Origin: Cyclobacteriaceae bacterium
Lineage (GTDB): Bacteria; Bacteroidota; Bacteroidia; Cytophagales; Cyclobacteriaceae
Reading direction: 5' to 3'
DNA length: 64,000 nt
Assembly (NCBI GenBank): GCA_027533395.1
Contig: JAPZUF010000002.1
Location: forward strand, 237,373 to 301,372
Each line of letters starts with the position of its first letter. Position 1 is the stretch's first letter. The notes beneath the pieces were generated by a model. That model did not search any database and was not told where the DNA came from. It saw only the letters and a list, made by a program, of their open reading frames with translations. The position numbers and the translations under genes are program-made. Positions 39,598 through 50,100 of the stretch are shown piece after piece.

Positions 39598-41385
39598 ATG
39601 GAAAACATTCGCAATTTTTGCATTATCGCGCACATCGACCACGGCAAAAGCACATTGGCCGATCGATTATTAGAATTTACAGGAACACTTACCGATCGCC
39701 AAATGCAGGCGCAAGTGCTCGATAATATGGATTTAGAGCGCGAAAAAGGCATTACCATCAAAGCGCACGCCATCCAAATGAATTATAAACTTGATGGCAA
39801 AGAATATATCCTCAATTTAATTGATACGCCCGGTCACGTAGACTTTTCTTACGAAGTGTCTCGCTCAATTGCAGCCTGCGAAGGCGCTTTATTGATAGTT
39901 GATGCCAGCCAAGGAATTGAAGCACAAACTATTTCTAATTTATACCTCGCTTTAGAGCATGACCTGGAAATTATTCCGGTCATGAACAAAATAGATTTGC
40001 CTCATGCTATGCCCGAAGTTGTGGCCGACCAAATTATCGATTTGATTGGTTGCAAAAGAGAGGACATTGTGAGCGCATCGGCTAAAGAAGGTATTGGGAT
40101 AAAAGAAATTTTAGATGCAGTTGTGCATCGCATTAAACCACCGAAAGGAGATCCGAAAGCACCACTTCAAGCCATGATTTTCGATTCTGTGTTCAATTCT
40201 TTCAGAGGAATCGAAGTGTATTTCCGTGTGTTCAATGGAACCATAAAAAAAGGAGATAAAGTAAAATTCATTTCTACAGGTAAAGAATATGGTGCAGATG
40301 AAATTGGCGTTTTGCGATTAGATAAAGCACCAAAGAATGAAATTGGAGCTGGCAATGTAGGATATCTGATTTCAGGAATTAAAGTAGCGAAAGAAGTTAA
40401 AGTAGGAGATACCATCACCCATGTAGGAAGTGCTGCCGAAGCATTACATGGTTTTGAAGATGTAAAACCGATGGTTTTTGCCGGAATATATCCGGTTGAT
40501 ACAACTGAGTTTGAAGAGTTGCGTGCTTCAATGGAGAAACTTCAGCTTAACGATGCCTCTTTAGTTTGGGAACCTGAAACTTCAGCCGCTCTCGGTTTTG
40601 GTTTCCGTTGTGGTTTCCTCGGCATGTTGCACATGGAAATTATCCAGGAAAGATTAGAACGCGAGTTCGATATGACGGTGATCACCACCGTGCCATCTGT
40701 GCAGTTTAAAGGTGTGCGAACCGATGGTTCCGTATTTGACATCAACGCACCGGCAGAAATGCCCGAACCCAATACAATCGATCACATTGAAGAACCATTT
40801 ATTAAAGCCAATATCATTACCAAATCCGAATACATTGGTGGCATCATCAAACTGTGTATGGATAAGAGAGGCATAATTCAAAATCAAAATTATTTAACGG
40901 CCGATAGAGTTGAAATGATTTTCGAAATGCCTTTGTCTGAAATCGTTTTTGATTTCTTCGACAGGTTAAAAACCATTTCGCGTGGTTACGCTTCTTTAGA
41001 TTATCATTTGATTGGCTTTCGCGAAAGCGACATGGTAAAATTAGACATTCAATTGAATGGTGACAAAGTAGATGCATTATCTGCCATCGTACACCGAAGC
41101 AAAGCAGCCGAATGGGGAAGAAGGTTATGTGAGAAATTGAAAGAATTATTACCTCGCCAAATGTTTGAGATTGCTGTGCAAGCAGCCATCGGTCAAAAAA
41201 TTATTGCCCGCGAAACGGTAAAAGCCATGCGTAAAAACGTATTGGCAAAATGTTATGGTGGTGATATCTCGCGTAAGCGTAAGTTGTTGGAAAAACAGAA
41301 AGAAGGTAAGAAGCGCATGCGCCAAGTGGGTAATGTAGAAATACCACAAGAAGCCTTTATGGCCGTATTAAAATTAGAAGATTAG
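39598..41385 (+). CDS. lepA: Elongation factor 4 (LepA) GTPase
   Basis: EF4 back-translocates or remodels ribosomes and helps 30S biogenesis. The 595-residue protein has the GTPase motifs [14 protein letters not shown] (P-loop), [23 protein letters not shown] and VMNKIDLP, then domain II (about 185-280), domain III, an EF-G-like domain V, and the LepA-specific C-terminal domain with [37 protein letters not shown] and [27 protein letters not shown] text in pieces. Length and motifs are normal. It is followed by folD after 13 nt. Confidence 0.98.
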   Translation: MENIRNFCIIAHIDHGKSTLADRLLEFTGTLTDRQMQAQVLDNMDLEREKGITIKAHAIQMNYKLDGKEYILNLIDTPGHVDFSYEVSRSIAACEGALLIVDASQGIEAQTISNLYLALEHDLEIIPVMNKIDLPHAMPEVVADQIIDLIGCKREDIVSASAKEGIGIKEILDAVVHRIKPPKGDPKAPLQAMIFDSVFNSFRGIEVYFRVFNGTIKKGDKVKFISTGKEYGADEIGVLRLDKAPKNEIGAGNVGYLISGIKVAKEVKVGDTITHVGSAAEALHGFEDVKPMVFAGIYPVDTTEFEELRASMEKLQLNDASLVWEPETSAALGFGFRCGFLGMLHMEIIQERLEREFDMTVITTVPSVQFKGVRTDGSVFDINAPAEMPEPNTIDHIEEPFIKANIITKSEYIGGIIKLCMDKRGIIQNQNYLTADRVEMIFEMPLSEIVFDFFDRLKTISRGYASLDYHLIGFRESDMVKLDIQLNGDKVDALSAIVHRSKAAEWGRRLCEKLKELLPRQMFEIAVQAAIGQKIIARETVKAMRKNVLAKCYGGDISRKRKLLEKQKEGKKRMRQVGNVEIPQEAFMAVLKLED

Positions 41386-41398
41386 AAAATAAATTTAC

Positions 41399-42289
41399 GT
41401 GGCTACAGAAACGACAACGTATACTTTGATTGACGGCAAAAAAATTGCTGCGCAAATTAAAACTGAAATAGCTGAAACGGTAAATAAAAGAAAAGCCGAA
41501 GGAAAGAAATTACCTCACTTAGCTATAATTTTAGTTGGCGATGATGGTGCCAGCCAAACCTATGTTGCCCACAAAGTAAAAGCTTGCAAAGAAGTAGGTT
41601 TTCATTACACGATGATGCGCTTTGCGGACACCATCAGTCAGGAAAAGTTGATGAAACATATAGACCACGTTAATAACGATGATGATGTAGATGGATTTAT
41701 CGTGCAGCTTCCATTACCCGAACATATATCGGTAGAAAAGATTACAGAGAAAATAAGACCAGATAAAGATGTAGATGGTTTTACCAACCACAACTTTGGC
41801 AGCATCGTTTCTAAGAATCCATTAATTATGCCAGCTACACCCTTTGGTGTGATGGAATTATTAAGAAGATACAACATAGAAACAGAAGGTAAATATGTAG
41901 TAGTGGTTGGTGCAAGCCGATTAACGGGAGCACCACTAAGCATGATGTTAACCGAACAAGGACACGCTACAGTAACCATTTGCCACAAATACACACAAGA
42001 CATAAAAAAATATACTACCAATGCCGACATATTGATTTCTGCAGTTGGTAAACCGGGTTTGATTACAGCCGACATGGTGAAAGAAGGAGCCGTAGTCATT
42101 GATATTGGAACAACACGTGTAGAAGGGCCGCAATTTAAAAATGGATTTGCCTTAAGAGGAGATGTAGATTTTAATGCTGTATCTGCGAAATCATCTTTTA
42201 TAACGCCAGTTCCAGGAGGTGTAGGTCCGATGACAATCGCATCTCTGTTATTGAATACATTACGCGCAACAGAGAGTAGAAATCCGTAA
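41399..42289 (+). CDS. folD: Bifunctional methylenetetrahydrofolate dehydrogenase/cyclohydrolase
   Basis: FolD converts 5,10-methylene-THF to 10-formyl-THF with NADP+. The start is GTG at 41399. The 296-residue protein has the catalytic Tyr-Lys region (ILVGDDGASQTYVAHKVKACKEVG), DGFIVQLPLPEHI, the dinucleotide-binding VVVVGASRLTGAPLSMML and the end motif FITPVPGGVGPMTIASLL. In the usual signature Q-L-P-L-P is intact. It lies 13 nt after lepA and 19 nt before the PIN gene, so the PIN module seems to have been placed into, or just after, this operon. Confidence 0.97.
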   Translation: MATETTTYTLIDGKKIAAQIKTEIAETVNKRKAEGKKLPHLAIILVGDDGASQTYVAHKVKACKEVGFHYTMMRFADTISQEKLMKHIDHVNNDDDVDGFIVQLPLPEHISVEKITEKIRPDKDVDGFTNHNFGSIVSKNPLIMPATPFGVMELLRRYNIETEGKYVVVVGASRLTGAPLSMMLTEQGHATVTICHKYTQDIKKYTTNADILISAVGKPGLITADMVKEGAVVIDIGTTRVEGPQFKNGFALRGDVDFNAVSAKSSFITPVPGGVGPMTIASLLLNTLRATESRNP

Positions 42290-42308
42290 CCCTTTATATA
42301 ACACCCAC

Positions 42309-42770
42309 ATGATTCAAAGAATTTATATTGACACTTCGATTGTGGGAGGATTCTTTGATAAGGAATTTAAGGATGTTACACAAAAGCTATTTACGCGGTT
42401 GGAGAAAAAGGAAGTTAAGTTTGTGATTTCTGATTTATTGGAATTGGAACTTGAGTATGCTCCTTATTTTGTTAAAGAATTATTGCCTCAATACAAAAAA
42501 AGCTATTTTGAAAGAGTAGAGATTACGCAAGAAGCAATTGATTTAGCAAACCATTATATAAAAGAAAAAGTAGTAGGAAAATCAAGCTTGGAAGATTGCA
42601 GGCATATCGCAATTGCCACTATTAACAGAGTTGATGTACTTGCCAGTTGGAATTTTAAGCATATCGTAAACTTGAGCAGAATAAAAGGATACAACGGAGT
42701 AAATTTAAAACTTGGATATCCTATTATAGAAATTAGAACACCAAACGAATTAATTCAGTATGAGAAGTAA
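42309..42770 (+). CDS. PIN-domain toxin (VapC-like)
   Basis: The 153-residue protein has the PIN acidic residues: Asp8 in IYIDTSIVGGFFD, the glutamate in LELELEYAP, Asp in SSLEDCRHIAIATINRVD and the closing ASWNFKHIVN. PIN toxins cut RNA. The IYIDTSIVGG opening and N-F-K-H-I motif mark a group in which the small antitoxin gene follows the toxin, and such an ORF is present overlapping the 3' end by 11 nt. It stands between folD and queE in an otherwise housekeeping run. Confidence 0.85.
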   Translation: MIQRIYIDTSIVGGFFDKEFKDVTQKLFTRLEKKEVKFVISDLLELELEYAPYFVKELLPQYKKSYFERVEITQEAIDLANHYIKEKVVGKSSLEDCRHIAIATINRVDVLASWNFKHIVNLSRIKGYNGVNLKLGYPIIEIRTPNELIQYEK

Positions 42771-42918
42771 TAATAGCAAAAAAGAATTTGATTGTGTTGA
42801 ACTAATGAGAGAGGTTAAGGCCAAAGTATCGAAAGAAACTAAAGGATTAAACTATTTAGATTTAAAGAAATTTATCTCATTTAAATTAAAAAAAAGGAAA
42901 TTGAAATTAGCAGATTAA
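42760..42918 (+). CDS. Probable antitoxin of the PIN toxin (52 aa)
   Basis: An ATG at 42760, inside the last 11 nt of the PIN gene in another frame, opens 52 codons ending TAA at 42918. The product begins MRSNNSKKEFDCVELMREVK and is highly charged, with an amphipathic helix. F-D-C-V-E-x-M-R is a wording I associate with small antitoxins that follow VapC-like genes in Bacteroidota and cyanobacteria. The basic C-terminus (KLKKRKLKLAD) could contact the acidic toxin site or RNA. Size, overlap and context support it; pairing is inferred. Confidence 0.65.
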   Translation: MRSNNSKKEFDCVELMREVKAKVSKETKGLNYLDLKKFISFKLKKRKLKLAD

Positions 42919-42922
42919 GTAA

Positions 42923-43546
42923 TTGAACACAAAAATTTCCATATCCAACAAAGAGCTTCCATTAATGGAAGACTTCTACACTATACAAGGTGAAGGCTTC
43001 TATCAAGGTCATGCTGCTTATTTTATCAGACTCGGTGGTTGTGATGTGGGTTGCGTGTGGTGCGATGTTAAAGAATCGTGGGATACTGAACAACACCCGC
43101 TTGTGCACATAGAAATTATGGCTGCACGTGCAGCTGCCAGCGGCAGTAAGCTGGCTGTAGTAACGGGAGGAGAACCGGTGATGTACGACTTATCTGCTTT
43201 AACGAAAGCTTTAAAAGAGCACGGTTTAAAAACCAATATCGAAACTTCAGGTGCGTATCCTTTAACAGGTGATTGGGATTGGGTTTGTTTATCGCCAAAG
43301 AAATTTAAATCTCCGGTTTTTTCAATTTATGAAAAAGCAAATGAGTTGAAGGTAATCATATACAACAAAAGTGATTTTGCCTGGGCCGAAGAACATGCGG
43401 CCAGAGTGAAAAGTACTTGTCAGTTGTTTTTGCAACCCGAATGGTCTAAAGAAAAAGAAATGTTGCCGTTTATCATAGATTATGTAAAGAACAATCCAAA
43501 GTGGCAAGTTTCTTTACAAGTTCATAAATACATGAACATCCCTTAA
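42923..43546 (+). CDS. queE: 7-carboxy-7-deazaguanine synthase
   Basis: QueE is the radical SAM enzyme that converts carboxytetrahydropterin to 7-carboxy-7-deazaguanine for queuosine. The 207-residue protein has MEDFYTIQGEGFYQGHAAYF, the cluster cysteines in RLGGCDVGCVWCDVKESWD (C-x3-C-x2-C), VVTGGEPVMYDL, and KTNIETSGAYPL. I keep the TTG start at 42923 since the family needs the strand before MEDFYTIQGEG; an internal ATG at 42965 would remove it. Other queuosine genes are not in the window. pabB follows after 3 nt. Confidence 0.92.
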   Translation: MNTKISISNKELPLMEDFYTIQGEGFYQGHAAYFIRLGGCDVGCVWCDVKESWDTEQHPLVHIEIMAARAAASGSKLAVVTGGEPVMYDLSALTKALKEHGLKTNIETSGAYPLTGDWDWVCLSPKKFKSPVFSIYEKANELKVIIYNKSDFAWAEEHAARVKSTCQLFLQPEWSKEKEMLPFIIDYVKNNPKWQVSLQVHKYMNIP

Positions 43547-43549
43547 TCG

Positions 43550-44530
43550 ATGAAAGATTTTTTATCCAAGGATTTTATCAATCAGTTAAATACATGGGGT
43601 GAGCAACGTACACCCTTTTTTTTTATCATCGATTTTGAAGGAGAAAAACCACGAGCCTGGGAATTAAATCAACTCCCATCCTTTATTCATTTTCATTTTC
43701 CTGCGTTATCAGGTAAGGAAGAAAAAGTAAAGCGTTTACCTTTTCCTGTTACATTAAAAAAAAGTCCTGAATCATTTTCTACTTTTTTACCCAAGTTCAA
43801 TCACGTAAAAAAACATTTGGATTATGGCGATTCTTTTTTAACAAACTTATCTATACAAACCCCAATAGAAATTAATACTTCACTCACTGGGTTATATCAA
43901 TCAGTTACAGCACCCTACAAACTGGTATGGGAAGATGAGTTCTTAGTATTTTCTCCGGAAAGTTTTGTACATATAGAAAACAATGTCATCAAAACCTTTC
44001 CCATGAAAGGAACCATTGATGCGAAAATAGAAAACGCAGCGCTAAAAATTTTAAGCGACAAAAAAGAATTAGCAGAACACGTAACCATTGTTGATTTATT
44101 GAGAAACGATTTAAGTCAAGTTGCAAAAGATGTAACAGTAAACCGATTTAGGTATATAGAAAAAATAAGAGCTAATGATAAAGAGTTGTTGCAGGTAAGT
44201 TCAGAAATAAGTGGAGAAATTCTTCCTACCTTACAAAACCAGTTTGGTAGTATCTTACATGTATTGTTGCCGGCTGGTTCGGTAAGCGGAGCGCCAAAAA
44301 ATAAAACTTGCGAAGTGATACAACAAGCTGAGCAAATGAAACGTAACTATTATACAGGTGTAGCTGGATACTTTGATGGCACGACTTTAGATAGTTGTGT
44401 ATTGATTCGATTTATTGAAAGAATAAAAAATCAATACTTTTACAGGAGCGGAGCCGGTATTACCACACAAAGCAAGAGTGAAGCGGAATATAATGAGTTA
44501 ATAGATAAAATATATGTCCCTGTTGTTTGA
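43550..44530 (+). CDS. pabB: Aminodeoxychorismate synthase component I
   Basis: PabB adds ammonia to chorismate to give 4-amino-4-deoxychorismate for folate synthesis. The 326-residue protein is the short chorismate-binding form: SFLTNLSIQTPIEI, FSPESFVHIENNVIKTFPMKGTID in pieces, VTIVDLLRNDLSQVAKDV, LLPAGSVSGAPKNKTCEVI and YYTGVAGYFDG are all conserved. The glutamine amidotransferase partner (PabA) is not encoded beside it. It overlaps the lyase gene by 17 nt, so PabB and PabC are translationally linked. Confidence 0.94.
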   Translation: MKDFLSKDFINQLNTWGEQRTPFFFIIDFEGEKPRAWELNQLPSFIHFHFPALSGKEEKVKRLPFPVTLKKSPESFSTFLPKFNHVKKHLDYGDSFLTNLSIQTPIEINTSLTGLYQSVTAPYKLVWEDEFLVFSPESFVHIENNVIKTFPMKGTIDAKIENAALKILSDKKELAEHVTIVDLLRNDLSQVAKDVTVNRFRYIEKIRANDKELLQVSSEISGEILPTLQNQFGSILHVLLPAGSVSGAPKNKTCEVIQQAEQMKRNYYTGVAGYFDGTTLDSCVLIRFIERIKNQYFYRSGAGITTQSKSEAEYNELIDKIYVPVV

Positions 44531-45110
44531 AAGCATAAAAATAGAAGATGGCAAGTGGCATAATTTATTTTACCACGAGCAAAGAATGCGAAGAAGTTGG
44601 CGCATGCTCTGGGGTGAAGAATTTGATTTTGATTTGGAAGTATCTTTAAAACATTTACCCATTCCAACAACAGGTGTTCATAAATGCAAAGTAATCTACG
44701 ATGAAAAAATAAGAGAGATTGAGTGGGCAGAATATAAAATCAAACCGATTCAAACGTTAAAATTAGTGGAGCACAACCGTATTGATTACAGTTGCAAGTT
44801 CGTTGACAGAACATTGCTTCATACCTTGTTTGAAAAAAGAGAAAAAGCAGATGATGTGCTCATTGTTAAACAAGATAAGTTAACAGATACAAGTTATGCC
44901 AACATCATTTTGTTAAAAAATAATAAGTGGTTTACGCCTTATCAACCTTTATTAAAAGGAACCATGCGGCAAAATTTATTAGATAGAGATCAAATTATAG
45001 AAGAAGAAATTTCAGTAGATGAAATAAAGAGTTTTGAAAAAGTAAAATTGATAAATGCCATGTTAGGAACAAGTGGACCAGAAATTGATATTCGTAATAT
45101 TATTGATTAA
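44514..45110 (+). CDS. pabC: Aminotransferase class IV, probable 4-amino-4-deoxychorismate lyase
   Basis: The lyase removes pyruvate from aminodeoxychorismate to give p-aminobenzoate. The 198-residue protein has the class IV features HNLFYHEQRMRRSWRMLWGE, a lysine in HKCKVIYDEKIRE-type text as the PLP-binding candidate, DDVLIVKQDKLTDTSYANIIL and GTMRQNLLDRDQIIEEEI. It is shorter than E. coli PabC (269 aa), as is common in Bacteroidota. The 17-nt overlap with pabB supports the assignment over a branched-chain aminotransferase. Confidence 0.88.
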   Translation: MSLLFESIKIEDGKWHNLFYHEQRMRRSWRMLWGEEFDFDLEVSLKHLPIPTTGVHKCKVIYDEKIREIEWAEYKIKPIQTLKLVEHNRIDYSCKFVDRTLLHTLFEKREKADDVLIVKQDKLTDTSYANIILLKNNKWFTPYQPLLKGTMRQNLLDRDQIIEEEISVDEIKSFEKVKLINAMLGTSGPEIDIRNIID

Positions 45111-45112
45111 AG

Positions 45113-47041
45113 ATGTTTAAGTATTGGCTTTTGTACAGTATAGTTTTTTATTCTTTAAATTGTCTTGGACAAACAGGACTATCTACTCAAAATAAAAAAG
45201 CAATTGCATTATATACTGAAGCAGATAACTATCGGGTGAGAAGGCAGTTTAAAGAAGCTGAAAGTTTATTGTTAGATGCTATTAAAAAAGATGATCAATT
45301 TATTGAAGCTTATCTTCGTTTAGGATTAGTTTATAAAGCCCAAAAATTTTATAGTCAAGCGTTATCCACTTTTGAAAAGGGAAGTTCTTATACCAATGAT
45401 CCCAAAAAGCTAAAAGCCTTTTGGTTTGAAATCGGAGAAAGTTATTTTTTGATGGGCGAGTATCAAAAAGCGCAAGAGCCACTAATTCAGTATCAGCAAA
45501 ATGAGTTAGCAACTATCGCGAACAAGCAAAAAATTGAATCAGCTCAGCGGATGTTAAATAGTATTACATTTTACAACGAGCAAAAACAAAACCCAAGTGG
45601 ACACAGAACAGAGCCATTAAGCGATACGGTTAATCAATTTCTACTTCAATATTTTCCTGTGTTAACAGCAGATGGTTCGCAATTGATATTTACCAGAAGG
45701 AAAGGCAATAAAGATACAGATGATGAGGATATCATGGTTTGTGATTGGGAAAACAATACTTGGTCATTACCAAAATCCATCTCACCAAACATTAACTCTA
45801 AATTGAATGAAGGTACTTGTACCATTACAGCAGATGGAAGACGAATAATTTTCACATCATGTGTTGGCAGACAAGGTTGGGGAAGCTGCGACTTATACGA
45901 GAGCGTTAAAATTGGAGACGATTGGTCACAACCCAAAAATTTAGGTCCTCGTGTTAATTCACCTGATTGGGAATCACAACCTGCATTATCAGCCGATGGC
46001 AGAGTTTTGTATTTTGTATCAGACAGGCGAGGAGGTTTCGGACGAAGAGACATTTGGTATAGCACAAAACTTTCTAATGGAGAATGGAGCAAAGCGAAAA
46101 ATGCCGGTAAAGAAATCAATACAGTTTTCGATGAGATATCACCTTTTATCCATGTAAATGGCAATACTTTTTTCTTTGCAACTAATGGTTTAGATGGCTT
46201 AGGGGGTTATGATATTTTTAAAACAGAAAAAGACGAAAATGGAAACTGGCAAAAGCCTATCAACGTTGGAATGCCGATCAACAACCACGAAGATCAATAC
46301 GCATTGTTTGTGGCATCTGATGGTGTAACAACTTATTACGCACATGAAGAAACAGATGCAAAAGGCAACAGCGTAAGCCTTTTATACAAAACAGTTTTGT
46401 CAGATGATGTTGTGCTTGCCTCCAAACCATTAATAGTAAAAGGATTGGTTCAAGATGCAGTTACCAAGAAACCTCTCAAAAGTTCGATTGAGCTAATAGC
46501 AATGAAGAAGGATAGCCTAATCAGTTTCAGTTACAGCGATTCGATTAAAGGAACTTATGTTTTAGTATTACCGGAAAGGAAAGAATTTGCATTAATTGCT
46601 CGATGCCCCGGATACATGTTAAAAAGCATTCATTTAAGTGAAAACGACATAGAGCATCTAGAATCCAAAGAATTCAATTTTGAATTAGTAAAAATTGAAA
46701 AAGGCAAAACTGCAGTATTAAATAATATTTTTTTCGATTTCAATAGTGCTGTTTTAAAACAAGAAAGTAAATCTGAGTTAGAAAAGGTGGTTGCATGGTT
46801 AAAAGAAAATCCTTCTATTAAAATTGAAATTGGAGGCCATACTGACAATATTGGTAGTACCGAATATAATTTGGAATTATCGAGAAAAAGAGCGGAGTCA
46901 GTTAAAATCTACTTAACTAATAGACAAATACCGGAATATCGTTTGGTATCCCAAGGTTTTGGGTCTTCGCAACCGATTGCGCCCAATAATACAGAATCAG
47001 GGCAAAAAACTAATAGGAGGATAGAATTCAGAATATTATAG
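45113..47041 (+). CDS. PorE-like OmpA-family protein (TPR, beta-propeller, CRD, OmpA domain)
   Basis: The 642-residue exported protein starts with a signal sequence that ends LNCLGQ; the Cys may be lipidated, though the lipobox is imperfect. TPR repeats span about 25-155, PD40/WD40-like propeller repeats about 175-410 (TADGSQLIFTRRKGNKDTDDEDIMV-type, SADGRVLYFVSDRRGGFGRRDI), a carboxypeptidase regulatory-like domain about 435-525, and an OmpA peptidoglycan-binding domain about 535-642 (IGGHTDNIGSTEYNLELSRKRA, NRRIEFRI). This is the domain order of PorE, which anchors the T9SS to peptidoglycan. Bacteroidota have several such paralogues, so identity with PorE itself is not certain. It lies 2 nt after pabC. 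Confidence 0.88.
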   Translation: MFKYWLLYSIVFYSLNCLGQTGLSTQNKKAIALYTEADNYRVRRQFKEAESLLLDAIKKDDQFIEAYLRLGLVYKAQKFYSQALSTFEKGSSYTNDPKKLKAFWFEIGESYFLMGEYQKAQEPLIQYQQNELATIANKQKIESAQRMLNSITFYNEQKQNPSGHRTEPLSDTVNQFLLQYFPVLTADGSQLIFTRRKGNKDTDDEDIMVCDWENNTWSLPKSISPNINSKLNEGTCTITADGRRIIFTSCVGRQGWGSCDLYESVKIGDDWSQPKNLGPRVNSPDWESQPALSADGRVLYFVSDRRGGFGRRDIWYSTKLSNGEWSKAKNAGKEINTVFDEISPFIHVNGNTFFFATNGLDGLGGYDIFKTEKDENGNWQKPINVGMPINNHEDQYALFVASDGVTTYYAHEETDAKGNSVSLLYKTVLSDDVVLASKPLIVKGLVQDAVTKKPLKSSIELIAMKKDSLISFSYSDSIKGTYVLVLPERKEFALIARCPGYMLKSIHLSENDIEHLESKEFNFELVKIEKGKTAVLNNIFFDFNSAVLKQESKSELEKVVAWLKENPSIKIEIGGHTDNIGSTEYNLELSRKRAESVKIYLTNRQIPEYRLVSQGFGSSQPIAPNNTESGQKTNRRIEFRIL

Positions 47042-47151
47042 GTCAAAATAAGCCTACCGTTTATAAAAAATACTCCAAAAAGTTGTATTTATATCTTTTA
47101 CAGGTCAACCTTTTAGTTTATGTTTGGCGATTAAATATTAAACATAAATCT

Positions 47152-50100
47152 ATGAGGAGAATTTTACTGTTTATTGCGGTATTCACTTTTTCTTTCGGGC
47201 TATATGCTCAGGAAAGAGTTGTATCGGGTAAAGTAACTTCCGCTGACGATGGAAGTACCTTACCGGGAGTGAACGTAGTGTTAAAGGGCACTACAACAGG
47301 TACAGTTACGGACACTGATGGAAATTACAAATTATCTGTTCCAGAATCAGGGGGAACACTTGTTTTTTCATTTGTAGGTCTTACCACAATTGAGGTGGGA
47401 ATAGGCAGTAGATCTGTAGTCGATGTTCAAATGGCTTCGGATTTTACACAATTGAATGAAGTTGTCGTGACAGACAGTTATCAGTCAATCAAAAGAGCAG
47501 AACTATCTGGTGCTGTTGGATCGGTTGGGGGTAAGGTAATTGAAAACCTTCCAATACCAAGCTTAGACAGAGCATTACAGGGACGTATAGCCGGGGTTCA
47601 AATTAATTCAAGTAATGGTGTTCCTGGTGGTAATACACAGGTGCGCATCCGTGGTGTGGGATCAATTTCAGGTAGTAATGAGCCACTATATATTGTAGAT
47701 GGTGTACAGATAACTGCAGGTGATCGCTCAAGAAGAATTATCTCTTCTAACGTACTAAACGGTATCAATTCAAATGACATCGAGAATATTGAAGTTTTAA
47801 AAGACGCAGCCGCTGCTTCAATTTACGGTGCTCAAGCAGCAAATGGTGTTGTTATTATTACAACGAAAAAAGGTAAAAGCGGAGCAGTTAAATTTAATGC
47901 CAACTATTATTATGGAACTTCTGATGTAATCAGAAAACAGCCATTAATCAATTCCAAACAATGGATGGATTTGTATCAGGAAGGTCAGGCAAATTTCTAT
48001 CAGCCTTACAATTCTGTTTTTGGTGAAGGTTTTAACACAGAAATAGCAGATTTAGTTACTGAGGTAAACTATGGTAATTCAGATGCTGCTAATACCTACG
48101 ATTGGCAAGATTTGGTTACACAAAGAGGTGTAATCAATAACTTCGATTTTTCTGCAAGTGGTGGTAATGAAAAGAATAGATTCTTTGTTTCAGCTTCAGT
48201 TAACAAACAAGAAGCTCAATTTATTGCAACAGACTTTACACGTTCAACTTTTAAGGTTAACTACGACAATCAACTTTCGAAAAAGTTAAGTTCATCCCTT
48301 TCTTTGAACATGAGTGTTGTAAAGCAGAATACGCAAGGTGTTGGTGGATTCAATACTAACAATGCCTTGGTTGGTGCAATTGGTCGTTTGCCTATGGCCA
48401 ACCCTTACTTAACAAACGGGCAGATTAACCCAAATTTAACTTATGCAATTGGTCCTTTAGGTAACTTGTCTAATCCTCTTTGGTTAGCGCAAGTAAATCC
48501 TCAACAAGGTTCTACTAAACAATTATTAGCTAATTATTCAGTTAATTATGCTATTAACAATGATTTAACTTTCAAGTCTGCATACGCTATTGAATATACT
48601 GTAATTGATGAGTGGGCCTTCTTTGATTCTAGATCACCAGCGGGTTCAGCAGCGGCAGGACTTGCACAAATGTTTAATACAAGAGTTGTAAACTGGTCTA
48701 CAGATCAGACAATTAATTACGTAAAAACATTTAACGATAAGCACAATATCAACGCAGTTGGTGGATTTTCATTCCGTGAGCAAAAATTAGACGGTTTTAA
48801 CGCAACTGGGCAAGGTGTATCTAATAATGAATTCAAAAGAACTCTTGTTGGAACTACTCCAAATGTTGTAAATTCAGTTTATGGCATTTTTAAATTATCA
48901 GGTCTTTTTGCTCGTGCGGTTTATAGCTACGATGAAAAATATGTAGCTACAGTTACAGTAAGAAGAGACGGTTCTTCAAGATTCGGAGATGGCCGCAAAT
49001 TCGGTATTTTCCCTTCTATTTCAGCAGCCTGGAATATCCATAGAGAAAACTTTATGAATAGCCTTGGATTCATAAACGAATTAAAGTTAAGAGCTTCTTT
49101 CGGTAGAACAGGTAACCAAGATATCGGTGCAGACTTCCCTATTTCATTGTATGGTGGTGGTGCTGCCTTCGCGTACAACGGTGGTGGCGGTTTAAGCTTT
49201 ACGAACCTTGGTAACCCACAATTACAATGGGAGACAAACGAAACCATTAACTTCGGTTTAGACTTTAGCCTGTTAAAAGGAAGAATTACTGCAACAACTG
49301 ATTACTTCATCCGTAACACTAAGAACTTATTGTTACCTCAAGTATTGCCTTCAAACTCTGGTTTTGCAACCATTATTGAAAATGTTGGTACTTTACAAAA
49401 TAGAGGTTTAGAGTTAGGTATTTCAACTGTGAACATTGATGGTGCCTTCAAGTGGACAACTGACTTCAATGTAACCTTTATTAAAAATGAAGTTACAAAG
49501 TTATTAAGAGATGGGGAAGACCTTCCAAATAACGGATTATGGGTAGGAAGACCATTAGGTCAGGCATGGACAGCCCGTTATGCAGGTGTTAACCCAGCAG
49601 ATGGTCGTGCTATGTGGTACGATGCTAACAACAACATCACCTACGATCCACAAGCAAACGATCGCGTTTTCTTAAGTAGAGGTTCAGGTAGCTTCTTATT
49701 GCCGGATTATTATGGTGGATTTACCAACACCTTCACTTACAAAGGATTTGAAGTGAGCGCTTTCTTCCAATTTAATATTGGTCAGCTTGCAGCTTCAAAC
49801 TTCAAGGCCAACAGCTCTATGGATTATAGATTCGACACTGCTCAAGATGAGGAAATGCTTGAACGTTGGCAGAAGCCGGGCGACATCACAGATGTTCCAA
49901 GAATTATTCCTGGTGCTCAAGAAGTGGGTTCAGCTAACTCATTATTTGGTGGAGCAATTTCTGGCCACGATAGATTTACTGAAGATGCTTCTTACTTAAG
50001 ATTAAAGCAATTATCAATTGCATATACATTACCTGCTTCGCTTGTTAGCAGACTTAAACTTTCATCTGCTAGAGTTTATTTACAAGGTGTAAACTTGTGG

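Noticed and set aside
47083..47151. N-terminal extension of the first SusC
   Set aside because: The extra residues precede a complete signal peptide at 47152 and overlap the likely promoter region.
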